A DNA stretch of 38,292 nucleotides from Planctomycetota bacterium. Lineage in GTDB: Bacteria > Planctomycetota > Planctomycetia > Gemmatales > Gemmataceae. This document shows positions 1 through 7,049 of this stretch, one piece after another (within the stretch, counting starts at the first letter, position 1; every line of letters begins with the position of its first letter). The notes beneath the pieces are model-generated. The model was not told the origin of the DNA. It saw only the letters and a list, made by a program, of their open reading frames with translations, and did no database searches. The DNA lies in contig VGZI01000035.1 in NCBI GenBank assembly GCA_016872605.1, forward strand, positions 1 through 38,292, read 5' to 3'. The position numbers were made by a program, and so were the translations under genes.

Positions 1-8
1 GCGGCGAA

Positions 9-1022
9 TCACATCTTCTTCCCCAGCGCCGTCGCGATTTTGCGGCACTCAGCCATCATCTCGCGGAAGGCGGCGGGGGTGAGCGACTGGTAGCCGTCGC
101 TCATCGCTTTCTCGGGATTCGGATGCACTTCGATGATCAAGCCGTCGGCGCCGGCGGCGATGGACGCGACGGCCATCGGCGTCACGAGACTCGCCTTGCC
201 CGTCCCGTGGCTCGGATCGACGACAACCGGCAGGTGCGTTGTTTGATGCAGGTACGGCACCGTGGCGAGCGGCAACGTGAAGCGCGTGTGGTCCTCGAAA
301 GTGCGGATGCCTCGTTCGCACAGCATCACGTTGGCATTGCCGGTTTTGAGGATGTACTCGGCGGCCAGAAGGAATTCGTCCATGGTGGCGCTCGGCCCGC
401 GCTTGAGCAGGACCGGCTTGCCCGATTCGCCGACGGCTTCGAGAAGTGGGTAGTTCTGCATGTTGCGAGCGCCGACCTGCATGATGTCGGTGTACTGGGC
501 CAAGAGCGACACGTGCTCGGGGGCCATCACTTCGGTAACGATGGCGAGGCCAGTGGCATCGCGAGCCTCGGCCAAAAGCTGGAGCCCCTTTTCCTTCAGC
601 CCCTGGAAGCTGTACGGGCTGGTGCGCGGCTTGAACGCGCCGCCGCGCAGCGCCGTCGCGCCGGCTTCGCGCACGGCTCGAGCGACTTCGAGGATCTGCT
701 CACGCGATTCGACCGAGCACGGCCCCGCGATGACGCCGATCTTGCCCGCGCCGACCTTCAGTTTGAGGACTTCGACGCAGGTCGGTTCCTTTTTGACCTC
801 CGTGCTGGCCATCTTGTAGGGGGCCAGAATCGGCATGACTTTTTCCACGCCATCTCCCGTTTCGAGCGCTTGTTTAGCCCCGTCGCGTTTTTCGCCCAGG
901 GCGGCCACGACGGTGCGGTCGGTTCCTTGGATGATGTGGCTTTTCAGGCCAAGGTCCTCGATCAACTCGACGACGTGGTCGATCTGTTTTTGCGTGGCGC
1001 CCGGTTTCATGACGACGATCAT
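9..1022 (-). CDS. aroF: 3-deoxy-7-phosphoheptulonate (DAHP) synthase, type I-beta
   Basis: This enzyme condenses phosphoenolpyruvate with erythrose 4-phosphate, the first step of the shikimate pathway to Phe, Tyr and Trp. The 337-residue protein has an N-terminal ferredoxin/ACT-like regulatory domain (about residues 1-70), as in the Thermotoga maritima type. A TIM barrel follows, with GPCSVES, the [11 protein letters not shown] substrate loop, LLKRG and DPSHGTG. The reading frame extends upstream to 1094, but the ATG at 1022 is chosen because a strong GGAGGAG ribosome site (1031-1037) lies 8 bases ahead and the protein then begins with the family-typical MIVVMKP. Its 5' region carries a leader peptide and terminator described separately, so expression is probably set by aromatic amino acid supply. 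The ACT-like domain suggests feedback inhibition as well; which amino acid inhibits cannot be read from the sequence. Confidence 0.96.
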   Translation of the reverse strand: MIVVMKPGATQKQIDHVVELIEDLGLKSHIIQGTDRTVVAALGEKRDGAKQALETGDGVEKVMPILAPYKMASTEVKKEPTCVEVLKLKVGAGKIGVIAGPCSVESREQILEVARAVREAGATALRGGAFKPRTSPYSFQGLKEKGLQLLAEARDATGLAIVTEVMAPEHVSLLAQYTDIMQVGARNMQNYPLLEAVGESGKPVLLKRGPSATMDEFLLAAEYILKTGNANVMLCERGIRTFEDHTRFTLPLATVPYLHQTTHLPVVVDPSHGTGKASLVTPMAVASIAAGADGLIIEVHPNPEKAMSDGYQSLTPAAFREMMAECRKIATALGKKM

Positions 1023-1100
1023 TGTGTTAACTCCTCCGGTCGCGTACGCTCCCGGCTCGTCAGGTGAAGAACCGTTGCCGCGAACGTCGGACAACGGACC

Positions 1101-1143
1101 AAAAAAAGAAAAACCCCCTGAAACCAGCAGGTTTCAGGGGGTT
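1101..1143 (-). terminator. Intrinsic terminator in the aroF leader
   Basis: A perfect 14-bp stem (1112-1125 with 1130-1143) closes a 4-base loop. On the minus strand it is followed at once by a U-rich run (1101-1111, TTTCTTTTTTT). It lies about 90 bases upstream of the aroF start and 17 bases past the leader ORF stop. It could end read-through from the upstream CHAT gene, but its pairing with a segment inside the leader ORF suggests a conditional attenuator. Confidence 0.88.
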
Positions 1144-1194
1144 GCCAGATTCACGCTCAATCACGCATGAGCCATCCGCACTCCTGAAACCCGC
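1112..1194 (-). promoter_or_regulatory. Attenuator with competing antiterminator arm
   Basis: The 5' arm of the terminator (1143-1130) contains CCTGAAACC. The same arm can instead pair with GGTTTCAGG inside the leader ORF (arm 1194-1181). That alternative duplex is 9 perfect pairs, extended on one side by a wobble and two GC pairs. The two helices share the same strand, so they cannot coexist. The antiterminator arm begins 11 bases after the last tandem Tyr codon. A ribosome stalled on the aromatic codons would leave it free to pair, whereas a translating ribosome would cover it. The pairing is seen directly; the regulatory logic is inferred from the trp/phe attenuator model. Confidence 0.75.
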
Positions 1195-1286
1195 TCGTCG
1201 GGGGAGTAATACCAGAACGAAAAAAAGTAGCCAAACGCGCAGGCCACGCCGACGGAAGCTACTTTTGTGGGGGTAATCGGATGCAT
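1161..1286 (-). CDS. Aromatic-rich leader peptide upstream of aroF
   Basis: A 41-codon ORF ends 138 bases before the aroF start. Codons 18-27 read FGYFFSFWYY, eight aromatic residues in ten, covering all three products of the pathway that aroF opens (four Phe, three Tyr, one Trp). The run occupies 1235-1206. The start is uncertain. The ATG at 1286 has no ribosome site, but it lies about 7 bases past a plausible -10 box, so a leaderless message is possible. An internal GTG at codon 14 also lacks a ribosome site. A 9-bp inverted repeat (1223-1231 with 1258-1266) overlaps the first aromatic codons and may form a pause helix. No function as a free protein is expected. Confidence 0.75.
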   Translation of the reverse strand: MHPITPTKVASVGVACAFGYFFSFWYYSPDERVSGVRMAHA

Positions 1287-1292
1287 ACAGAA

Positions 1293-1320
1293 AACATATG
1301 TGCAATCGGCAACATGACAA
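1293..1320 (-). promoter_or_regulatory. Putative sigma70-type promoter of the aroF leader
   Basis: On the minus strand TTGTCA (1320-1315) and TATGTT (1298-1293) are separated by 16 bases. They match the consensus boxes at five of six and four of six positions. The predicted start of transcription falls on or next to the ATG of the leader ORF at 1286. Confidence 0.5.
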
Positions 1321-1409
1321 GACGTGGCAGTGAAAAGCTATGTGCACCATGCACGCGGGGATTGAAAGAAGGTAACGCCGTGATCGAGAGGCAAGTTAGC
1401 CACGTCCGA

Positions 1410-4400
1410 CTAATCCGGATCGCCGATGAGGACGAAGCTGGCCCAGAAGAATGGATGAGCGGCGCCGATGGACTTTCGGCGTTCCGCCAGGACATTCCGC
1501 CTTGCGGAATCCAGAGCGCGTAGCTTTCCTTCATTGCGATTGATGCCGGCGTAGAAATGCTGCATCAGTTCGCGCGTTTCGGCGTCGGGGACCTCGAACA
1601 GGCTCGTCACGAGTGTGCGCGCTCCCGCCTGGATGAACGCTCGGCGTAGTCCATAGACTCCCTCGCCGGACTTGATGTCTCCGAGCCCTGTCTGGCAGGC
1701 GCTCAAGACAACGAGGTCCGTGCCACGGAGGTTTAACAGGGCAATCTCCTCGGCTGTGCCCCAACCGTCTTCGACTCGGTCGGCGGCGTCTTTGTTCCCG
1801 ACCGTGTTGGCGCCGGCCAGCACGATGCCAGACCTCAACAGAGGATTGTCGGCTTGTTTGAGCCTAGCTCGAGCGGCGCCGGAGCCGACGCCGTCGTTGG
1901 CATCGGGCGCTGCCGGTTCGCGGTCGAGATAGAATCCATGCGTTGCGAGATGAAGTATGCGCCGCGAGGGCATCGCCTTGAGGACTTCTTCCAGGGCTTC
2001 GGGGCCGACGTAGGTCCTGACCGGATGATACCGGCTCGCCTTCAGCGCAAGGACGATATCCTTGGCTTCCGCTGCGGCGCCGGGCAACGCCTTCCAGCCT
2101 GCGCTTCGCAATTGGGGCGACGCCGCTTTGCCCGAAGCAATGGCCGACGCCTTCATGGGAAGCAGTTTGTCGACTCGTGCCGAGCGTTCGGCGGCGCTGA
2201 GCTTAAAATCGGGCCCTGCGATGACGACGGTGCCGGGAGCGGGTTTCACCGGAGTACGCAGTAGGTCCCGCCCCGTGGACAGATAGGCGATTTCAAATCG
2301 CTCGATGACATATTTCCCGTCGCCGTCCACAAGCGATTCGAAAGGAAGCCGATGAAGTGCGCTATCCGGGGCGATGAGTAGGCGTGCCTTTTTGCCGATG
2401 GCTGTGTCCAGCGGCGCAATCAAACGACGATACATCGCCGTGCCCTGGGTCTTGAAGCGTTTCTCCCCCGCCCTCTCCAAGTCGCGAGCCTCGGCGACCG
2501 TCTCGCATTTGCGGAGCTTCTCCTGAAAATCGGTGAATTCCGTGCGCACGGCCTCGACGCCAGCCTCCATCTTGTCGGCTCGTCCCAGGTCGATCATGCG
2601 AATCGGCCCGTCGGCCGTCACGACGAAGGCGAAGTAGTGCGGATCGAGCCATTCTCCTTTCGAGAACTCCCGCAACGGAGCGCGGCAGAATTCGATCAAG
2701 CAATCTCCGGGGCCAAGCTTGCGCCTAATGGCGTCGGCGGTGATGCTCGTCCGCTCGGCAAGCAACTCGGGTGCTTTGCGTGCGAGTGTGCGGTTCACAT
2801 CCTGCTCAAGCTGTGAAATGGCGCTTCGCATTTCGTCAAGCACCTTCTCGACCCGCTTTGAACTTAGGCCTTCCGGTGGGTTCACGGTAAACTTGGCGAG
2901 TAGTTTCCGCTGGGCTCGGTATCGGCTCAGCTTTTCCTCCAGGTCCGCGTCGCCCGAGGAGATCTGCTCGATCTGGCGCAGCCGGCATAATGTGTCGAAG
3001 CCGGCCCCTTTGAAGCGCAATGTCCAGGTGAACGTCGCCTCGGCCGATGCGTCGTGGTCGGATTGCGCGACGAGATTGAGCAGGATTGGCAACAGGCCGG
3101 TTTTGGTTTCCAGATAAGAACTCATGCTCGCTTCGCTGCCCCTCGCCAGGATGCGATTCAATTCCGCAAGTTGCAGCGTCAGCGATTGTTCATGAGCTAC
3201 CAGGGCGTCGCGATTGCGTTTCAGGGCGTGCAGCAACTCCGCGTGATCTTGGAGGCTTGCCGAGAGCTTGGCTTTGTCGACGAAGGGGTCGGTCTTGAAA
3301 ATCCGCACTGCCTCAGGGGTCTCGGCCTCGGCCGTTTCGAGTTTCCCCTGCCGCCGATAAACCGTTGCCAGGTTGGCTCGCGTGCCTGCAACGCGCGCGT
3401 GGTTCTTGCTGAAGGCGGCCTCCTGCATTTTCAGCACGCGGACAAGGGTCTGCTCGGCGGTGTCGAGGCGTTTCGTATCGCGATAAAGGAGCGCGAGGTT
3501 GTTCAGCGCTGTGGCGACGTCGCGGTGATGTTCGCCCATCGCTTTTTCCAGGATCGCCACCGCACGTCGAAGCATGGCCTCGGCTTCTTCAGAGCGACCA
3601 GAATCGCGCAGAACTCCGGCTAGATTCGTCAATGTCGAAGCGTTGTGCGGATGCTCCTTGCCCAACGCTCGCTCCTGAACCTCCAGGGCGCGCCGCCAGA
3701 GTCGCTCGGCTTCCCGCTCCTGCCCCGTGTTGAGCATGACCATGCCAAGATTATTGAGCGTGGTCGCGATGTGAGGATGGCTGGGGCCGAACGCCTTCTC
3801 ATAGATGGCCAAGGCACCGCGCAAGCGGGATTCAGCTTCGGCCTCACGCTCCGTGCCAAGGAAAAGAAGGCCGAGATTGCTTAGGACCGTAGCAATCTTG
3901 GGATCATCCTTGCTCAAGTGTTTCTCGCGCAGGGCCAGAGCACGCCGCAGATGTTTGTCCGCCTCGGCAATTCTGCCCAGCTCGCCGCACACCAGCCCCA
4001 GCATGTTGAGACTGTCCGCCACCGCAACATGATCCTCGCCGAGCGTTTTGCGACGAATCTCGAGGCTGCGCCGAACATAGACCTCGGCATTCCGACGATC
4101 CCCCATTTCATGGCACACCGCGGAAAGCCCGTCCAAGGGGACGGCGAGGTCGATGTGCTCCTTGCCTTGCCGAAGCTCGCGAATCTCCAGCGTCTGCTTG
4201 AGGTTTGCCTCGGCGTTTTCGAAACGCGCCATTTTGAAATAGAGCATGCCGAGATTGCTGTGAGCGAGGGCGAGCGTAAGGTCGTTCTTGGGCAGCTTGG
4301 CTTGATAGATCGCCGAGCCGCGCGTCTCGAGCGCCTCCGCTTCCTGGTATTGGCCGAGCCCGCTCAACGTGATACCGAGACTGTTCAGAGCGCGCGCCAA

Positions 4401-4754
4401 GCGAACGTCGTCTTTAGAAAGTACCGCCTCGTAACGTTTCAAGCTGCGGCGAAAGTAGATCTCCGCCGCGCGCAGCTTGCCAGCGCTATAGTTGGCGTTT
4501 CCAGCGTGCGCGTCGATTTGTGCGGGAGTTTCCGATTTGTCGTCGAAGGCTCTCTGAGCCAGGTCAGCGGCTTTCTCGAAGTACGGGATCGATTCGACAA
4601 GCTTGCCCGCCTTACGCAGCGCCATTCCTTGATCGTAGAGTGCCTTGACTTGTTTTTCGATCGCGGCATCCTGCGCAAGCCCGTCATTCGACCGAATGAT
4701 CGCGAAACCAATGGCGACGGCGACTAGCCCGCTGACTACGACGTGGCATTGCAT
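1410..4754 (-). CDS. TPR-repeat CHAT-domain protease, membrane-anchored or secreted
   Basis: A 1114-residue protein. Residues 5-25 form a hydrophobic signal or anchor segment. About residues 30-520 hold a long array of 42-residue kinesin-light-chain-type TPRs (repeated LNNLG and HP..ATTL patterns). A helical linker runs to about 790. The C-terminal CHAT domain is a caspase/separase-fold cysteine peptidase. Its likely catalytic pair is His939 in HLATHGF and Cys1020 in LSACQTG, so it looks active. CHAT-TPR proteins are often sensors or effectors of regulated proteolysis; the partner and substrate are unknown. The gene stands alone on the minus strand. A candidate structured RNA lies just upstream and may be its leader. 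The start at 4754 has only a weak ribosome site, but the next Met would lose the signal segment. Confidence 0.9.
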   Translation of the reverse strand: MQCHVVVSGLVAVAIGFAIIRSNDGLAQDAAIEKQVKALYDQGMALRKAGKLVESIPYFEKAADLAQRAFDDKSETPAQIDAHAGNANYSAGKLRAAEIYFRRSLKRYEAVLSKDDVRLARALNSLGITLSGLGQYQEAEALETRGSAIYQAKLPKNDLTLALAHSNLGMLYFKMARFENAEANLKQTLEIRELRQGKEHIDLAVPLDGLSAVCHEMGDRRNAEVYVRRSLEIRRKTLGEDHVAVADSLNMLGLVCGELGRIAEADKHLRRALALREKHLSKDDPKIATVLSNLGLLFLGTEREAEAESRLRGALAIYEKAFGPSHPHIATTLNNLGMVMLNTGQEREAERLWRRALEVQERALGKEHPHNASTLTNLAGVLRDSGRSEEAEAMLRRAVAILEKAMGEHHRDVATALNNLALLYRDTKRLDTAEQTLVRVLKMQEAAFSKNHARVAGTRANLATVYRRQGKLETAEAETPEAVRIFKTDPFVDKAKLSASLQDHAELLHALKRNRDALVAHEQSLTLQLAELNRILARGSEASMSSYLETKTGLLPILLNLVAQSDHDASAEATFTWTLRFKGAGFDTLCRLRQIEQISSGDADLEEKLSRYRAQRKLLAKFTVNPPEGLSSKRVEKVLDEMRSAISQLEQDVNRTLARKAPELLAERTSITADAIRRKLGPGDCLIEFCRAPLREFSKGEWLDPHYFAFVVTADGPIRMIDLGRADKMEAGVEAVRTEFTDFQEKLRKCETVAEARDLERAGEKRFKTQGTAMYRRLIAPLDTAIGKKARLLIAPDSALHRLPFESLVDGDGKYVIERFEIAYLSTGRDLLRTPVKPAPGTVVIAGPDFKLSAAERSARVDKLLPMKASAIASGKAASPQLRSAGWKALPGAAAEAKDIVLALKASRYHPVRTYVGPEALEEVLKAMPSRRILHLATHGFYLDREPAAPDANDGVGSGAARARLKQADNPLLRSGIVLAGANTVGNKDAADRVEDGWGTAEEIALLNLRGTDLVVLSACQTGLGDIKSGEGVYGLRRAFIQAGARTLVTSLFEVPDAETRELMQHFYAGINRNEGKLRALDSARRNVLAERRKSIGAAHPFFWASFVLIGDPD

Positions 4755-4814
4755 ACGAGCATCCCGTTGAGGGTTTCAGGAACGACACCCAAACTTGTAT
4801 GCCGCCTTGCCATG

Positions 4815-4855
4815 AAAACAAGAGGAGCCGCGGCGAGATACGCGCCGCGGCTCCT
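4815..4855 (-). terminator. GC-rich hairpin with short U-rich tail
   Basis: A perfect 13-bp stem (4823-4835 with 4843-4855) has a 7-base loop. On the minus strand it is followed by CTTGTTTT. It sits 69 bases upstream of the CHAT gene start. It could end the small RNA described here or act as a conditional terminator in the CHAT leader. Confidence 0.6.
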
Positions 4856-4894
4856 TACAAAATGTGGCTGCATCCGACGGCAGCCCGTCGGCTG

Positions 4895-4930
4895 CTATCT
4901 GAGCAGCCACCTCTGGTTACCACTACTCAC
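4895..4930 (-). CDS. 11-codon mini-ORF with near-perfect Shine-Dalgarno
   Basis: A GTG start at 4930 lies 6 bases after the GGAGG of AAAGGAGGTGG (4944-4934), the strongest ribosome site seen in the window. It opens the peptide MSSGNQRWLLR, which stops at TAG (4895-4897). Its last codons form one arm of two mutually exclusive helices, so translating it would change the RNA fold. This argues for a regulatory leader rather than a functional peptide. Confidence 0.4.
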   Translation of the reverse strand: MSSGNQRWLLR

Positions 4931-5037
4931 TGACCACCTCCTTTCACGAGCGCCACCCTGGAGGCCGCCGGCTACCAGTGTCAGCCGCCTGCAGGCTTTA
5001 GCCCCGTCACGCCACGATAGCATGACCCGATATTTGG

Positions 5038-5066
5038 ATATTAACAGGACGCAGACGGGCGATCAA
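5038..5066 (-). promoter_or_regulatory. Putative promoter for the 4815-5031 element
   Basis: On the minus strand TTGATC (5066-5061) and TAATAT (5043-5038) have a 17-base spacer. Each box matches consensus at four of six positions. It lies just past the terminator of the preceding gene, which fits a separate transcription unit. Confidence 0.4.
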
Positions 5067-5075
5067 GGGATTTCG

Positions 5076-5102
5076 AAAAAAAAACCGGGCGTTACACCGG
5101 CT
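5076..5102 (-). terminator. Intrinsic terminator overlapping a stop codon
   Basis: On the minus strand AGCCGG and CCGGTT pair (5102-5097 with 5088-5083, one G-U) around an 8-base loop, and nine T follow (5084-5076). The TAA stop of the small Cys-rich gene (5092-5094) lies inside the loop. Confidence 0.7.
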
Positions 5103-5373
5103 TTTGCTGCCATTTCTCTTCGTCGAACTCGTCTTTGAGTTTCTCGATGGCGGCTTGATTGCGTTTGCGGCTGGTGTTGACGCCGCCGTAGTTTTTCTTG
5201 AGGCTGCCGGCCTTGGAGGTTCGCTCATGGCTGACGACGCGGATGAACTCGCCGACGTGCTTCTCGATTTTTTCCGCGTGCTCCTTGCAGAGTCGGGTTT
5301 CGGGCGTCGCCTCCAGGCGCTGGGGCTCGATCGGTTTCATGCAGATTTCGCAGGGCCGGGATTTTTTGGACAT
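5092..5373 (-). CDS. Small Cys-rich (C4/C3H zinc-finger-like) protein
   Basis: A 93-residue basic protein. Near the N-terminus CEIC (about residues 8-11) and CKEH, some 20 residues later, resemble a zinc-binding site of the DksA/TraR C-terminal finger or a similar short treble-clef. The rest is charged and probably helical. The start at 5373 is set by GGAGGA eight bases upstream; the longer frame to 5451 has no ribosome site. It is transcribed alone and ends in its own terminator. A transcription or RNA-binding role is possible but not shown. Confidence 0.75.
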   Translation of the reverse strand: MSKKSRPCEICMKPIEPQRLEATPETRLCKEHAEKIEKHVGEFIRVVSHERTSKAGSLKKNYGGVNTSRKRNQAAIEKLKDEFDEEKWQQKPV

Positions 5374-5549
5374 TCGACAGTTCCTCCAAGAAATGGTTGT
5401 CTCTATATTATGATACGCGTTCCTTTGACCGATGTGACAGCTTCGATTCAAGCATTTTGCACTGGCCTTTGAGCCGCTCGGCGGGCAGAATGAAAGTGAC
5501 GCCGCGTGTACCCAATCTTCGGTTTCCTACCGATTCTGTGGAGGCCCTC

Positions 5550-6350
5550 ATGAATCGTCTGTGTGTTGCCGCCTTGTTTCTTCTTGGCATCACCGCCGAC
5601 CTAGGCTTGGCGGTGGAGATTAAGAACCCCCGCCCTTGCTATGGCCCGTTCGGCGCCACTCGCGTCGGCAAAGCCGAATGCCTGCCGGGCGACAAGCTGT
5701 GGATCACCTACGACATCGAAGGGCTGGTCGCCGATCCCAAGACAAAGAAGGTCAACTACGAGACTACCCTTGAGCTTCTCGATGCCAAGGGCAAGGTCTT
5801 CTTCAAGGATCCGGTCACCACCGACGCCATCCCCGCGCTCGGCGGCGGCGCCATGCCCGGCGATCTCCACGTCAACATCGGTAAACAACCACCCGGCGAA
5901 TACACCATTCGCCTCACCATCCACGACAAGATCGGCAAGGACGCCAAGGCATTCGACTATCCGATCACGGTGCTCCCGGAAGGCTTCGGCATGATCGACG
6001 TCAGCGCCCAGACCGTCGGCGTCCTTCGCTTGCCCTACGTAATGAACTTCAAAATGGTCGGCTTGACCCTGAACAAAGATGGCATCCCCAACGGCGAAGT
6101 CACGCTGCGCATTCTGGATGACAAGATGAAGCCGGTCACCGAGAAGCCGCTGACGATGGCATTGCCGCGCGATCTGCCCGACGGAATCAATTTGAAGACG
6201 TTGAACCTGGTTCCGGTGGCGTTTCCGATCGAGTTGAATCGCACAGGTCGATTCACGATTGAAGTGACGGCGACCGACAAAAACGCCAAGAAGACGATCG
6301 AGCTGCGCTTTCCGCTTACGGTGATCGACGTAGGCGCTTACGGCAAGTAA
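5550..6350 (+). CDS. Secreted protein of unknown function, Ig-like beta-rich
   Basis: A 266-residue protein with a signal peptide (residues 1-21, cleavage near GLA-VEI). The rest is beta-rich, with two roughly equal halves. Each half ends in a PLTV/PITV-type strand and contains phrases such as GEYTIRLTI and GRFTIEVTA, typical of Ig-like or fibronectin-type folds. No catalytic motif is seen. The ATG at 5550 is chosen for GGAGG six bases upstream and because it opens the signal peptide; earlier in-frame Met codons are unsupported. It is divergent from the small Cys-rich gene and followed by a long hairpin, so it is probably monocistronic. I do not recognise the family. Confidence 0.8.
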   Translation: MNRLCVAALFLLGITADLGLAVEIKNPRPCYGPFGATRVGKAECLPGDKLWITYDIEGLVADPKTKKVNYETTLELLDAKGKVFFKDPVTTDAIPALGGGAMPGDLHVNIGKQPPGEYTIRLTIHDKIGKDAKAFDYPITVLPEGFGMIDVSAQTVGVLRLPYVMNFKMVGLTLNKDGIPNGEVTLRILDDKMKPVTEKPLTMALPRDLPDGINLKTLNLVPVAFPIELNRTGRFTIEVTATDKNAKKTIELRFPLTVIDVGAYGK

Positions 6351-6359
6351 CGTTTGTTT

Positions 6360-6409
6360 GTTTAGCCGCGGGATTCTGGCCCGCGCGGTCCAAAAGTCCG
6401 CGGCTAAAC
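6360..6409. repeat. Palindromic element, 12-bp outer stem
   Basis: GTTTAGCCGCGG (6360-6371) is exactly complementary to 6398-6409. A second helix, CGCGGG with CCCGCG, can form inside. It lies between two plus-strand genes with no strong U-run, so it may be a repeat element that also acts as a weak terminator. Confidence 0.65.
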
Positions 6410-6434
6410 CTCCAATTTGAGAGAGCTCCCCCTA

Positions 6435-7049
6435 ATGAATGCGTTGCAAGAAAAGATCACTCAGTTTCGCAAGATGGCCAATGACGATCCCGACAACGAA
6501 CTCGGGCATTATCGGCTTGGTCAACTGCTGATGGAAGATGGGCAACACGAGGAAGCCGTCAAGTCGTTTCGGCGCACTCTGGAGTTGAGTCCACAGTTCT
6601 CCAAGGTGTACCAGCTTCTGGGCGCGTCGCTGATCAAACTGGGGAAGCGCGACGACGCCGTCAGGGCGTTGCGAGACGGGTTCGCCGTGGCCGACCAGCG
6701 CGGCGACAACATCCCGCGCGACGAGATGGCCAAGTTGCTCGTCGGCCTGGGCGAAACGCCGCCGCAAACGCAGACGATTTCTTCGCGACCGATGGCGGGG
6801 GGACCAGGAACCTTTCGATGCTTGCGCCCCGGTTGCATGGAAGGCGGATTCGCGCAACAACTGCCCGTGCCGCCGATGAACGACGAGGTCGGCAGACAAA
6901 TCCACACCCAGGTCTGCGCCGCCTGCTGGGATTATTGGCTGAAAAACCTCAGCGTGAAGGTCATCAACGAGATGCGCCTTGACCTGAGCACCGACAAAGA
7001 TTGCGCCACCTACGATCAGATCATGCGCGAAACGCTGGGGCTGCCATGA
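6435..7049 (+). CDS. TPR protein fused to a YggX-like (Fe(II)-trafficking) domain
   Basis: A 204-residue protein. Residues 1-100 carry two to three TPR units (NELGHYRLGQLL, SKVYQLLGASLIKLGK). After a linker, residues 130-204 resemble YggX, the small protein linked to Fe(II) supply and oxidative protection. There is an N-terminal FRCLRPGC, then a W..WL segment and INEMRLDLS, matching the family's INE.RLN signature. The ATG at 6435 follows a GAGAG; an in-frame TTG at 6417 is less likely. The last four bases overlap the next gene as ATGA, so the two are translationally coupled. The domain call rests on motif resemblance only; a role in Fe-S or redox handling is inferred. Confidence 0.75.
   Translation: MNALQEKITQFRKMANDDPDNELGHYRLGQLLMEDGQHEEAVKSFRRTLELSPQFSKVYQLLGASLIKLGKRDDAVRALRDGFAVADQRGDNIPRDEMAKLLVGLGETPPQTQTISSRPMAGGPGTFRCLRPGCMEGGFAQQLPVPPMNDEVGRQIHTQVCAACWDYWLKNLSVKVINEMRLDLSTDKDCATYDQIMRETLGLP

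Larger units (their letters stand above)
4815..5031 (-). ncRNA. Candidate structured RNA or leader with mini-ORF
   Basis: The 337-base gap between the CHAT gene and the small Cys-rich gene holds an organised element. In transcript order there is a promoter-like pair (5066-5038), a GC-rich segment with several self-complementary stretches, a very strong Shine-Dalgarno sequence and an 11-codon ORF. Two competing helices follow (4903-4908 with 4890-4895, or 4903-4910 with 4864-4871), then a 7-bp hairpin (4874-4880 with 4885-4891) and a terminal hairpin with a U-rich tail. The pairings are visible; existence as an RNA is inferred. No known riboswitch consensus was recognised. Confidence 0.45.

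Noticed and set aside
9..1094. Longer aroF form starting at 1094
   Set aside because: The extra 24 residues are not family-like, and the good ribosome site serves the ATG at 1022.
4934..4944. Plus-strand CCACCTCCTTT resembling the 16S rRNA 3' end
   Set aside because: Only the anti-Shine-Dalgarno part matches, with no flanking 16S sequence. It is better read as a very strong ribosome site on the minus strand.
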